This document shows positions 12,481 to 24,129 of a stretch of 64,000 nucleotides of DNA, piece by piece; within the stretch, counting starts at the first letter, position 1; each line of letters starts with the position of its first letter. The position numbers and the translations under genes were made by a program. Origin of the DNA: Balaenoptera acutorostrata (Eukaryota; Chordata; Mammalia; Artiodactyla; Balaenopteridae); contig NW_026646039.1 of the NCBI RefSeq assembly GCF_949987535.1, positions 62,001 to 126,000 of the forward strand, in the 5' to 3' direction. The notes beneath the pieces are model-generated. The model searched no databases. It worked only from the letters and a program-made list of their open reading frames with translations, and was not told where the DNA came from.

Positions 12481-12690
12481 CCCTCACCCTAACGCGTACC
12501 CTAACCCTAACCCCTACCCTAACCCTAACGCGTACCCTAATCCTAACCCGTACCCTAAACCGAGCCCTAACCCTAACACTAGCCCTAACCCTAACCCTAA
12601 CCCATACCCTACGCCCTACCCGAACCCCTCCCCGAACCCGTACCCTAAGCCGTACCCTAACCCTCACCCTAACCCTAACCCTAACCCTAA
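12481..12690 (+). repeat. Telomere-like half of the monomer: 35 in-phase degenerate CCCTAA hexamers, reference copy
   Basis: The 210 bp divide exactly into 35 hexamers. Just under half are perfect CCCTAA, including the last four. Variants keep fixed ranks in nearly all copies: CGCGTA at 3 and 9, CCCGTA at 12 and 27, GCCGTA at 29, CCCGAA at 24 and 26, CCCTCA at 1 and 31, ACCGAG at 14, CCCCTC at 25, CACTAA at 17 and TCCTAA at 11. Fixed ranks show that this is an old, frozen telomeric tract copied with the satellite, not one maintained by telomerase. The complementary strand carries many GGG runs at short spacing, so G-quadruplex formation is possible. The tract also adds CpGs that the canonical telomere lacks. 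Confidence 0.95.
12493..12564 (+). repeat. 18-bp subrepeat, four consecutive units inside the telomere-like half
   Basis: Hexamers 3-14 form four three-hexamer units. Each begins with a hexamer ending in TA (CGCGTA, CCCCTA, CGCGTA, CCCGTA), followed by CCCTAA and then CCCTAA or a variant. This nested 18-bp period matches several length changes in the array: loss of one unit in the monomers at 9312, 16933 and 20312, loss of two units at 38490 and 49773, and an 18-bp gain further along the tract in the J3 subfamily. Confidence 0.75.
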
Positions 12691-13962
12691 GCTACCCTTG
12701 ACTGCTTCTGCCTCCAATAGATTTCCTAAGCACTAGTGTTTTAAGGAACAGTTTAAAAAGAGAATCATATTGTGATTTCTTGATAATGGGTGTGTTCCTT
12801 ATCTTCTCCTAGTGTCTAAACCCTTCTCCATGGCTGGACGCCCAAATAATATTCCTTTACGTGCTATGGGGTATCTAGAGAGTGGGATAGGTTTAATAAC
12901 TACCCTCACCTTAAAGCGTACCCTAACCCTAACCCCTACCCTAACACTAACGCGTACCCTAATCCAAACCCGTACCCTAAACCGAGCCCTAACCCTAACA
13001 CTAACCCTAACCCTAACTCTAACCCATACCCTACGCCCTACCTGAACCCCTCCCCGAACCCGTACCCTAAGCCGTACCCTAACCCTCACCCTAACCCTAA
13101 CCCTAACCCTAAGCTACCCTTGACGGCTTCTGCCTCCAATAGATTTCCTAAGCACTAGTGATTTAAGGAACAGGTTAAAAAGAGAATCCTAATGTGATTT
13201 CTTGATAATGGGTGTGTTCCTTATCTTCTCCTCGTATCTAAACTCTTCTCCATGGCTGGACCCCCAAATAATATTCCTTTACGTGCTAAGGGGTATCTAG
13301 AGAGGGGGATAGGTTTAATAACTACCCTCACCCTAACGCGTATCCTAACCCTAACCCCTACCCTAACCCTAACGAATACCCTAATCCTAACCCGTACCCT
13401 AAACCGAGCCCTAACCCTAACACTATCCCTAACCCTAACCCTAACCCATACCCTACGCCCTACCCGAACCCCTCCCCGAACCCGTACCCTAAGCCGTACC
13501 CTAACCCTCACCCTAACCCTAACCCTAACCCTAAGCTACCCTTGACTGCTTCTGCCTCCAATAGATTTCCTAAGCACTAGTGTTTTAAGGAACAGGTTAA
13601 AAAGAGAATCCTAATGTGATTTCTTGATAATGGGTGTGTTCCTTATCTTCTCCTCGTGTCTAAACTCTTCTCCAAGGCTGGACCCCCAAATAATATTCCT
13701 TTACGTGCTAAGGGGTATCTAGAGAGTGTGATAGGTTTAATAACTACCCCCACCCTAAAGCGTACCCTAACCCTAACCACTACCCTAACACTAACGCGTA
13801 CCCTAATCCTAACCCGTACCCTAAACCGAGCCCTAACCCTAACACTAACCCTAACCCTAACCCTAACCCATACCCTACGCCCTACCCGAACCCCTCCCCG
13901 AACCCGTACCCTAAGCCGTACCCTAACCCTCACCCTAAACCTAACCCTAACCCTAACCCTAA

Positions 13963-16510
13963 GCTACCCTTGATGGCTTCTGCCTCCAATAGATTTCCTA
14001 AGCACTAGTGTTTTAAGGAACAGGTTAAAAAGAGAATCCTAATGTGATTTCTTGATAATGGGTGTGTTCCTTATCTTCTCCTAGTGTCTAAACTCTTCTC
14101 CATGGCTGGACCCCCAAATAATATTCCTTTACGTGCTAAGGGGTATCTAGAGAGTGGGATAGGTTTAATAACTAACCTCACCCTATCGCGTACCCTAACC
14201 CTAACACCTACCCTAACACTAACGCGTACCCTAATCCTAACCCGTACCCTAAACCGAGCCCTAACCCTAACACTAACCCTAACCCTAACCCTAACCCATA
14301 CCCTACGCCCTACCCGAACCCCTCCCCGAACCCGTACCCTAAGCCATACCGTAGCCCTCACCCTAACCCTAACCCTAACCCTAAGCTACCCTTGACTGCT
14401 TCTGCCTCCAATAGATTTCCTAAGCACTAGTGTTTTAAGGAACAGGTTAAAAAGAGAATCCTAATGTGATTCCGTGATAATGGGTGTGTTCCTTATCTTC
14501 TCCTAGTGTCTAAACTCTTCTCCATGGCTGGACCCCCAAATAATATTCCTATACGTGCTAAGGGGTATCTAGAGAGTGGGATAGGTTTATTAAATACCCT
14601 CACCCTAACGCGTACCCTAACCCTAACCGCTACCCTAACCCTAGCGCGTACCCTAATCCTAACCCGTACCCTAAACAGAGCCCTAACCCTAACACTAACT
14701 CTAACCCTAACCCTAACCCATACCCTACGCCCTACGCGAACCCCTCCCTGAACCCGTACCCTAAACCGTACCCTAACCCTCACCCTAACCCTAACCCTAA
14801 CCCTAAGCTACCCTTGACGGCTTCTGCCTCCAATAGATTTCCTAAGCACTAGTGTTTTAAGGAACAGGTTAAAAAGAGAATCCTAATGTGATTTCGTGAT
14901 AATGGGTGTGTTCCTTATCTTCTCCTCTTGTCTAAACGCTTCTCCATGGCTGGACCCCCAAATAATATTCCTTTACGTGCTAAGGGGTATCTAGAGAGTG
15001 GGATAGGTTTAATAACTACCCTCACCCTAACGCGTACCCTAACCCTAACCCCTACCCTAACCCTAACGCGTACCCTAATCCTAACCCGTACCCTAAACCG
15101 AGCCCTAACCCTAACACTAGCCCTAACCCTAACCCTAACCCATACCCTACGCCCTACCCGAACCCCTCCCCGAACCCGTACCCTAAGCCGTACCCTAACC
15201 CTCACCCTAACCCTAACCCTAACCCTAAGCTACCCTTGACTGCTTCTGCCTCCAATAGATTTCCTAAGCACTAGTGTTTTAAGGAACAGGTTAAAAAGAG
15301 AATCCTAATGTGATTTCGTGATAATGGGTGTGTTCCTTATCTTCTCCTCGTGTCTAAACTCTTCTCCATGGCTGGACCCCCAAATAATATTCCTTTACGT
15401 GCTAAGGGGTATCTAGAGAGTGTGATAGGTTTAATAACTACCCTCACCCTAACGCGTACCCTAACCCTAACCGCTACCCTAAACCTAACGAGTACCCTAA
15501 TCCTAACCCGTACCCTAAACCGAGCCCTAACCCTAACACTAACCCTAAATCTAAACCTAACCCATACCCTACGCCCTACCCGAACCCCTCCCCGAACCCT
15601 TACCCTAAGCCGTACCCTAATCTCACCCTAACCCTAACCCTAACCCTAAGCTACCCTTGACTGCTTCTGGCTCCAATAGATTTCCTAAGCACTAGTGTTT
15701 TAAGGAACAGGTTAAAAAGAGAATCCTAATGTGATTCCGTGATAATGGGTGTGTTCCTTATCTTCTCCTAGTGTCTTAACTCTTCCCATGGCTGGACACC
15801 CAAATAATATTCCTATACGTGCTAAGGGGTATCTAGAGAGTGGGATAGGTTGAATAACTACCCTCACCCTAACGCGTACCCTAACCCTAACCGCTACCCT
15901 AACCCTAGCGCGTACCCTAATCCTAACCCGTACCCTAAACCGAGCCCTAAACCTAACACTAACTCTAACCCTAACACTAACTCTAACCCTAACCCTAACC
16001 CATACCCTACGCCCTACCCGAACCCCTCCCTGAACCCGTACCCTAAACCGTACCCTAACCCTCACCCTAACCCTAACCCTAACCCTAAGCTACCCTTGAC
16101 GGCTTCTGCCTCCAATAGATTTCCTAAGCACTAGTGTTTTAAGGAACAGGTTAAAAAGAGAATCCTAATGTGATTTCTTGATAATGGGTGTGTTCCTTAT
16201 CTTCTCCTCGTGTCTAAACTCTTCTCCATGGCTGGACCCCCAAATAATATTCCTTTACGTGCTAAGGGGTATCTAGAGAGTGGAATAGGTTTAATAACTA
16301 CCCTCACCCTAACGCGTAGCCTAACCCTAACCGCTACGCTAACCCTAACGAGTACCCTAATCCTAACCCGTACCCTAAACCGAGCCCTAACCCTAACACT
16401 AACCCTAACTCTAACCCTAACCCATACCCTACGCCCTACGCGAACCCCTACCCGAACCCGTACCCTAAGCCGTACCCTAAACCTCACCCTAACCCTAACC
16501 CTAACACTAA
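13963..16510 (+). repeat. Six monomers, part of the 5086-bp and 3801-bp duplications
   Basis: Monomers start at 13963, 14385, 14807, 15229 (421 bp), 15650 (439 bp) and 16089. 14807-15650 pairs with 9721-10564 at offset 5086. 15229-15650 pairs with 19030-19451 at offset 3801, including the shared TTCCCATGG and GGACACCC. 14385 looks mosaic: its front matches 3398 and 5936 (GATTCCGTG, CCTATACGTG, TTATTAAATACC), while its back matches the later J1 family (AAACAGAGCC, CTCCCTGAACC). Confidence 0.87.
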
Positions 16511-17763
16511 GCTACCCTTGACTGCTTCTGCCTCCAATAGGTTTCCTAACCACTAGTGTTTTAAGGAACAGTTTAAAAAGAGAATCATATTGTGATTTCT
16601 TGATAATGGGTGTGTTCCTTATCTTCTCCTAGTGTCTAAGCCCTTCTCCATGTCTGGACCCCCAAATAATATTCCTTTACGTGCTAAGGGGTATCTAGAG
16701 AGTGGGATAGGTTTAATAACTACCCTCACACTAAAGCGTACCCTAACCCTAACCCCTACCCTAACACTAACGCGTACCCTAATCCTACCCCGTACCCTAA
16801 ACCGAGCCCTAACCCTAACACTAACCCTAACCCTAACCCTAACCCATACCCTACGCCCTACCCGAAACCCTCCCCGAACCCGTACCCTAAGCCATACCGT
16901 AGCCCTCACCCTAACCCTAACCCTAACCCTAAGCTACCCTTGACTGCTTCTGCCTCCAATAGATTTCCTAAGCACTAGTGTTTTAAGGAACAGGTTAAAA
17001 AGAGAATCCTAATGTGATTTCGTGATAATGGGTGTGTTCCTTATCTTCTCCTAGTGTCTAAACTCTTCTCCATGGCTGGACACCCAATAATATTCCTGTA
17101 CGTGCTAAGGGGTATCTAGAGAGTGGGATAGGTTTAATAACTACCCTCACCCTAACGCGTACACTAACCCTAACGCGTACCCTAATCCTAACCCGTACCC
17201 TAAACCGAGCCCTAACCCTAACACTAACCCTAACCCTAACCCTAACCCATACCCTACGCCCTACCCGAACCCCTCCCCGAACCCGTACCCTAAGCCGTAC
17301 CCTAACCCTCACCCTAAACCTAACCCTAACCCTAACCCTAAGCTACCCTTGACGTCTTCTGCCTCCAATAGATTTCCTAAGCACTAGTGTTTTAAGGAAC
17401 AGGTTAAAAAGAGAATCCTAATGTGATTTCTTGATAATGGGTGTGTTCCTTATCTTCTCCTAGTGTCTAAACTCTTCTCCATGGCTGGACCCCCAAATAA
17501 TATTCCTTTACGTGCTAAGGGGTATCTAGAGAGTGGGATAGGTTTAATAACTAACCTCACCCTATCGCGTACCCTAACCCTAACACCTACCCTAACACTA
17601 ACGCGTACCCTAATCCTAACCCGTACCCTAAACCGAGCCCTAACCCTAACACTAACCCTAACCCTAACCCTAACCCATACCCTACGCCCTACCCGAACCC
17701 CTCCCCGAACCCGTACCCTAAGCCGTACCCTAAACCTCACCCTAACCCTAACCCTAACACTAA
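16511..17763 (+). repeat. Three-monomer segment duplicated at offset 3379, copy 1
   Basis: Monomers start at 16511, 16933 (409 bp, one 18-bp subunit lost) and 17342. They match 19890-21142 in order, sharing ATCCTACCCCGTACC, GGACACCCAATAAT and CTATCGCGTACC with CACTAACGCG. Confidence 0.85.
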
Positions 17764-19029
17764 GCTACCCTTGACTGCTTCTGCCTCCAATAGGTTTCCT
17801 AACCACTAGTGTTTTAAGGAACAGTTTAAAAAGAGAATCATATTGTGATTTCTTGATAATGGGTGTGTTCCTTATCTTTTCCTAGTGTCTAAACCCTTCT
17901 CCATGTCTGGACCCCCAAATAATATTCCTTTACGTGCTAAGGGGTATCTAGAGTGTGGGATAGGTTTAATAACTACCCTCACCCTAAAGCGTACCCTAAC
18001 CCTAACCCCTACCCTAACACTAACGCGTACCCTAATCCTAACCCGTACCCTAAACCGAGCCCTAACCCTAACACTAACCCTAACCCTAACTCTAACCCAT
18101 ACCCTACGCCCTCCCCGAACCCCTCCCCGAACCCGTACCCTAAGCCGTACCCTAACCCTCACCCTAACCCTAACCCTAACCCTAAGCTACCCTTGACGGC
18201 TTCTGCCTCCAATAGATTTCCTAAGCACTAGTGATTTAAGGAACATGTTAAAAAGAGAATCCTAATGTGATTTCTTGATAATGGGTGTGTTCCTTATCTT
18301 CTCCTCGTGTCTAAACTCTTCTCCATGGCTGTACCCCCAAATAATAGTCCTTTACGTGCTAAGGGGTATCTAGAGAGTGTGATAGGTTTAATAACTACCC
18401 CCACCCTAACGCGTACCCTAACCCTAACCCCTACCCTAACCCTAACGCGTACACTAATCCTAACCCGTACCCTAAACCGAGCCCTAACCCTAACACTAAC
18501 CCTAACCCTAACCCTAACCCATACCCTACGCCCTACCCGAACCCCTCCCCGAACCCGTACCCTAAGCCATACCCTAACCCTCACCCTAACCCTAACCCTA
18601 ACCCTAAGCTACCCTTGACTGCTTCTGCCTCAAAAAGATTTCCTAAGCACTAGTGTTTTAAGGAACAGTTGAAAAAGAGAATCACATTGTGATTTCTTGA
18701 TAATGGGTGTGTTCCTTATCTTCTCCTCGTGTCTAAACTCTTCTCCATGGCTGGACCCCCAAATAATATTCCTTTACGTGCTAAGGGGTATCTAGAGAGT
18801 GGGATAGGTTTAATAACTACCCTCACCCTAACGCGTACCCTAACCCTAACCCCTACCCTAACCCTAACGCGTACCCTAATCCTAACCCGTACCCTAAACC
18901 GAGCCCTAACCCTAACACTAGCCCTAAACCTAACCCTAACCCATACCCTACGCCCTACCCGAACCCCTCCCCGAACCCGTACCCTAAGCCGTACCCTAAC
19001 CCTCACCCTAACCCTAACCCTAACCCTAA
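17764..19029 (+). repeat. K1-K2-K3 core, first occurrence
   Basis: Monomers at 17764 (K1), 18186 (K2) and 18608 (K3) form the most conserved trio of the array. K1 has ATCATATTG, CTTTTCCTAG, ATGTCTGG, GAGTGTGGG and CGCCCTCCCCG. K2 has AGTGATTTAAGG, ACATGTTAAA, GGCTGTACCCCC and AATAGTCC. K3 has CTCAAAAAGATTT, ATCACATTG and CACTAGCCC. This trio recurs at offset 6366 (24130-25395) and then throughout the right-hand part. K1 is found ten times in the window (17764, 24130, 27084, 33848, 36802, 42671, 45538, 48508, 56082, 59052), always followed by K2. Confidence 0.9.
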
Positions 19030-19889
19030 GCTACCCTTGACTGCTTCTGCCTCCAATAGATTTCCTAAGCACTAGTGTTTTAAGGAACAGGTTAAAAACA
19101 GAATCCTAATGTGATTTCGTGATAATGGGTGTGTTCCTTATCTTCTCCTCGTGTCTAAACTCTTCTCCATGGCTGGACCCCCAAATAATATTCCTTTACG
19201 TGCTAAGGGGTATCTAGAGAGTGTGATAGGTTTAATAACTACCCTCACCCTAACGCGTACCCTAACCCTAACCGCTACCCTAAACCTAACGAGTACCCTA
19301 ATCCTAACCCGTACCCTAAACCGAGCCCTAACCCTAACACTAACCCTAAATCTAACCCTAACCCATACCCTACGCCCTACCCGAACCCCTCCCCGAACCC
19401 TTACCCTAAGCCGTACCCTAATCTCACCCTAACCCTAACCCTAACCCTAAGCTACCCTTGACTGCTTCTGGCTCCAATAGATTTCCTAAGCACTAGTGTT
19501 TTAAGGAACAGGTTAAAAAGAGAATCCTAATGTGATTCCGTGATAATGGGTGTGTTCCTTATCTTCTCCTAGTGTCTTAACTCTTCCCATGGCTGGACAC
19601 CCAAATAATATTCCTATACGTGCTAAGGGGTATCTAGAGAGTGGGATAGGTTGAATAACTACCCTCACCCTAACGCGTACCCTAACCCTAACCGCTACCC
19701 TAACCCTAGCGCGTACCCTAATCCTAACCCGTACCCTAAACCGAGCCCTAAACCTAACACTAACTCTAACCCTAACACTAACTCTAACCCTAACCCTAAC
19801 CCATACCCTACGCCCTACCCGAACCCCTCCCTGAACCCGTACCCTAAACCGTACCCTAACCCTCACCCTAACCCTAACCCTAACCCTAA
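19030..19889 (+). repeat. J2-J3 dimer
   Basis: J2 (19030, 421 bp) carries AAATCTAACC and a one-base loss giving TAATCTCACC, which shifts the hexamer phase. J3 (19451, 439 bp) carries CTGGCTCCAATAG, GTGTCTTAAC, GGTTGAATAAC and an internal 18-bp duplication. The same ordered pair is present at 10143, 15229, 21987, 22848, 41390, 44359, 47226, 54801 and 57770. Confidence 0.9.
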
Positions 19890-21142
19890 GCTACCCTTGA
19901 CGGCTTCTGCCTCCAATAGATTTCCTAAGCACTAGTGTTTTAAGGAACAGGTTAAAAAGAGAATCCTAATGTGATTTCTTGATAATGGGTGTGTTCCTTA
20001 TCTTCTCCTCGTGTCTAAACTCTTCTCCATGGCTGGACCCCCAAATAATATTCCTTTACGTGCTAAGGGGTATCTAGAGAGTGGGATAGGTTTAATAACT
20101 ACCCTCACGCTAAAGCGTACCCTAACCCTAACCCCTACCCTAACACTAACGCGTACCCTAATCCTACCCCGTACCCTAAACCGAGCCCTAACCCTAACAC
20201 TAACCCTAACCCTAACTCTAACCCATACCCTACGCCCTCCCCGAACCCCTCCCCGAACCCGTACCCTAAGCCATACCCTAACCCTCACCGTAACCCTAAC
20301 CCTAACCCTAAGCTACCCTTGACTGCTTCTGCCTCCAATAGATTTCCTAAGCACTAGTGTTTTAAGGAACAGGTTAAAAAGAGAATCCTAATGTGATTTC
20401 GTGATAATGGGTGTGTTCCTTATCTTCTCCTAGTGTCTAAACTCTTCTCCATGGCTGGACACCCAATAATATTCCTGTACGTGCTAAGGGGTATCTAGAG
20501 AGTGGGATAGGTTTAATAACTACCCTCACCCTAACGCGTACACTAACCCTAACACGTGCCCTAATCCTAACCCGTACCCTAAACCGAGCCCTAACCCTAA
20601 CACTAACCCTAACCATAACCCTAACCCATACCCTACGCCCTACCCGAACCCCTCCCCGAACCCGTACCCTAAGCCGTACCCTAACCCTCACCCTAAACCT
20701 AACCCTAACCCTAACCCTAAGCTACCCTTGACGTCTTCTGCCTCCAATAGATTTCCTAAGCACTAGTGTTTTAAGGAACAGGTTAAAAAGAGAATCCTAA
20801 TGTGATTTCTTGATAATGGGTGTGTTCCTTATCTTCTCCTCGTGTCTAAACTCTTCTCCATGGCTGGACCCCCAAATAATATTCCTTTACGTGCTAAGGG
20901 GTATCTAGAGAGTGGGATAGGTTTAATAACTAACCTCACCCTATCGCGTACCCTAACCCTAACACCTACCCTAACACTAACGCGTACCCTAATCCTAACC
21001 CGTACCCTAAACCGAGCCCTAACCCTAACACTAACCCTAACCCTAACCCTAACCCATACCCTACGCCCTACCCGAACCCCTCCCCGAACCCGTACCCTAA
21101 GCCATACCCTATCCCTCACCCTAACCCTAACCCTAACCCTAA
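19890..21142 (+). repeat. Three-monomer segment duplicated at offset 3379, copy 2
   Basis: Monomers start at 19890, 20312 (409 bp) and 20721. The first is mosaic. Its front matches 16089 (same distance after a J2-J3 pair), its middle matches 16511 (ATCCTACCCCGTACC) and its tail has CACCGTAACC as in 8890. Crossovers therefore appear to fall inside the telomere-like half. Confidence 0.82.
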
Positions 21143-21564
21143 GCTACCCTTGACTGCTTCTACCTCCAATAGATTTCCTAAGCACTAGTGTTTTAAGGAA
21201 CAGGTTAAAAAGAGAATCCTAATGTGATTTCTTGATAATGGGTGTGTTCCTTATCTTCTGCTCGTGTCTAAACTCTTCTCCATGGCTGGACCCCCAAATA
21301 ATATTCCTTTACGTGCTAAGGGGTATCTAGAGAGTGTGATAGGTTTAATAACTACCCTCACCCTAACACGTACCCTAACCCTAACCCCTACCCTAACCCT
21401 AACGCGTTCCCTAATCCTAACCCGTACCCTAAACCGAGCCCTAACCCTAACACTAACCCTAACACTAACCCTAACCCATACCCTACGCCCTACCCGAACC
21501 CCTCCCCGAACCCGTACCCTAAGCCATACCGTAGCCCTCACCCTAACCCTAACCCTAACCCTAA
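21143..21564 (+). repeat. Single monomer related to 2976 and 5514
   Basis: It carries CTTCTGCTCGTG, GAGAGTGTGATAGG, CTAACACGTACC and CATACCGTAGCCC, markers otherwise found together at 2976 and 5514. Its copies are thus about 16-18 kb apart. Confidence 0.8.
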
Positions 21565-21986
21565 GCTACCCTTGACTGCTTCTGCCTCCAATAGATTTCC
21601 TAAGCACTAGTGTTTTAAGGAACAGGTTAAAAAGAGAATCCTAATGTCATTCCGTGATAATGGGTGTGTTCCTTATCTTCTCCTAGTGTCTAAACTCTTC
21701 TCCATGGCTGGACCCCCAAATAATATTCCTATACGTGCTAAGGGGTATCTAGAGAGTGGGATAGGTTTATTAACTACCCTCACCCTAACGCGTACCCTAA
21801 CCCTAACCGCTACCCTAACCCTAGCGCGTACCCTAATCCTAACCCGTACCCTAAACAGAGCCCTAACCCAAACACTAACTCTAACCCTAACCCTAACCCA
21901 TACCCTACGCCCTACCCGAACCCCTCCCTGAACCCGTACCCTAAACCGTACCCTAACCCTCACCCTAACCCTAACCCTAACCCTAA

Positions 21987-22847
21987 GCTACCCTTGATGG
22001 CTTCTGCCTCCAATAGATTTCCTAAGCACTAGTGTTTTAAGGAACAGGTTAAAAAGAGAATCCTAATGTGATTTCGTGATAATGGGTGTGTTCCTTATCT
22101 TCTCCTCGTGTCTAAACTCTTCTCCATGGCTGGACCCCCAAATAATATTCCTTTACGTGCTAAGGGGTATCTAGAGAGTGTGATAGGTTTAATAACTACC
22201 CTCACCCTAACGCGTACCCTAACCCTAACCGCTACCCTAAACCTAACGAGTACCCTAATCCTAACCCGTACCATAAACCGAGCCCTAACCCTAACACTAA
22301 CCCTAAATCTAACCCTAACCCATACCCTACGCCCTACCCGAACCCCTCCCCGAACCCTTACCCTAAGCCATACCCTAATCTCACCCTAACCCTAACCCTA
22401 ACCCTAAGCTACCCTTGACTGCTTCTGGCTCCAATAGATTTCCTAAGCACTAGTGTTTTAAGGAACAGGTTAAAAAGAGAATCCTAATGTGATTCCGTGA
22501 TAATGGGTGTGTTCCTTATCTTCTCCTAGTGTCTTAACTCTTCTCCATGGCTGGACCCCCAAATAATATTCCTATACGTGCTAAGGGGTATCTAGAGAGT
22601 GGGATAGGTTGAATAACTACCCTCACCGTAACGCGTACCCTAACCCTAACCGCTACCCTAACCCTAGCGCGTACCCTAATCCTAACCCGTACCCTAAACC
22701 GAGCCCTAAACCTAACACTAACTCTAACCCTAACACTAACTCTAACCCTAACCCTAACCCATACCCTACGCCCTACCCGAACCCCTCCCTGAACCCGTAC
22801 CCTAAACCGTACCCTAACCCTCACCCTAACCCTAACCCTAACCCTAA
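21987..22847 (+). repeat. 861-bp J2-J3 dimer, local tandem copy 1
   Basis: It comprises monomers of 421 and 440 bp and is followed directly by a near-identical 861-bp copy. It differs from the next copy at a few bases, such as CACCGTAACGCG near 22626 and AAGCCATACCC near 22370. Confidence 0.92.
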
Positions 22848-23708
22848 GCTACCCTTGATGGCTTCTGCCTCCAATAGATTTCCTAAGCACTAGTGTTTTA
22901 AGGAACAGGTTAAAAAGAGAATCCTAATGTGATTTCGTGATAATGGGTGTGTTCCTTATCTTCTCCTCGTGTCTAAACTCTTCTCCATGGCTGGACCCCC
23001 AAATAATATTCCTTTACGTGCTAAGGGGTATCTAGAGAGTGTGATAGGTTTAATAACTACCCTCACCCTAACGCGTACCCTAACCCTAACCGCTACCCTA
23101 AACCTAACGAGTACCCTAATCTTAACCCGTACCATAAACCGAGCCCTAACCCTAACACTAACCCTAAATCTAACCCTAACCCATACCCTACGCCCTACCC
23201 GAACCCCTCCCCGAACCCTTACCCTAAGCCGTACCCTAATCTCACCCTAACCCTAACCCTAACCCTAAGCTACCCTTGACTGCTTCTGGCTCCAATAGAT
23301 TTCCTAAGCACTAGTGTTTTAAGGAACAGGTTAAAAAGAGAATCCTAATGTGATTCCGTGATAATGGGTGTGTTCCTTATCTTCTCCTAGTGTCTTAACT
23401 CTTCTCCATGGCTGGACCCCCAAATAATATTCCTATACGTGCTAAGGGGTATCTAGAGAGTGGGATAGGTTGAATAACTACCCTCACCCTAACGCGTACC
23501 CTAACCCTAACCGCTACCCTAACCCTAGCACGTACCCTAATCCTAACCCGTACCCTAAACCGAGCCCTAAACCTAACACTAACTCTAACCCTAACACTAA
23601 CTCTAACCCTAACCCTAACCCATACCCTACGCCCTACCCGAACCCCTCCCTGAACCCGTACCCTAAACCGTACCCTAACCCTCACCCTAACCCTAACCCT
23701 AACCCTAA
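22848..23708 (+). repeat. 861-bp J2-J3 dimer, local tandem copy 2
   Basis: This is the second copy of the dimer at 21987-22847, with the same lengths and the shared GTACCATAAACC. Private changes include AATCTTAACC near 23120 and CTAGCACGTACC near 23527. Confidence 0.92.
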
Positions 23709-24129
23709 GCTACCCTTGACGGCTTCTGCCTCCAATAGATTTCCTAAGCACTAGTGTTTTAAGGAACAGGTTAAAAAGAGAATCCTAATGTGATTTCTTG
23801 ATAATGGGTGTGTTCCTTATCTTCTCCTCGTGTCTAAACTCTTCTCCATGGCTGGACCCCCAATAATATTCCTTTACGTGCTAAGGGGTATCTAGAGAGT
23901 GGGATAGGTTTAATAACTACCCTCACCCTAACGCGTAGCCTAACCCTAACCGCTACGCTAACCCTAACGAGTACCCTAATCCTAACCCGTACCCTAAACC
24001 GAGCCCTAACCCTAACACTAACCCTAACTCTAACCCTAAACCATACCCTACGCCCTACCCGAACCCCTCCCCGAACCCGTACCCTAAGCCGTACCCTAAA
24101 CCTCACCCTAACCCTAACCCTAACACTAA

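Larger units (their letters stand above)
12269..12690 (+). repeat. Representative 422-bp monomer
   Basis: This copy is close to the by-eye consensus and serves as the reference for describing variants. It starts at GCTACCC, carries 212 bp of unique sequence, and ends with four perfect CCCTAA units. It differs from most copies by GTGATAAGG in place of GTGCTAAGG near 12440, and by TAGCCC instead of TAACCC at hexamers 17-18 of the telomere-like half; the second change is shared by a large subfamily. Confidence 0.95.
11425..13962 (+). repeat. Six-monomer segment duplicated at offset 4645, copy 2
   Basis: This is the counterpart of 6780-9311, with monomers at 11425, 11847, 12269, 12691, 13113 and 13535. 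The last is 428 bp and ends with the extra AAACC hexamer seen at 2126 and 4664, so its tail appears to come from a different subfamily than its front. Small differences from copy 1 include GAGAGGGGGATAGG near 13305. Confidence 0.9.
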
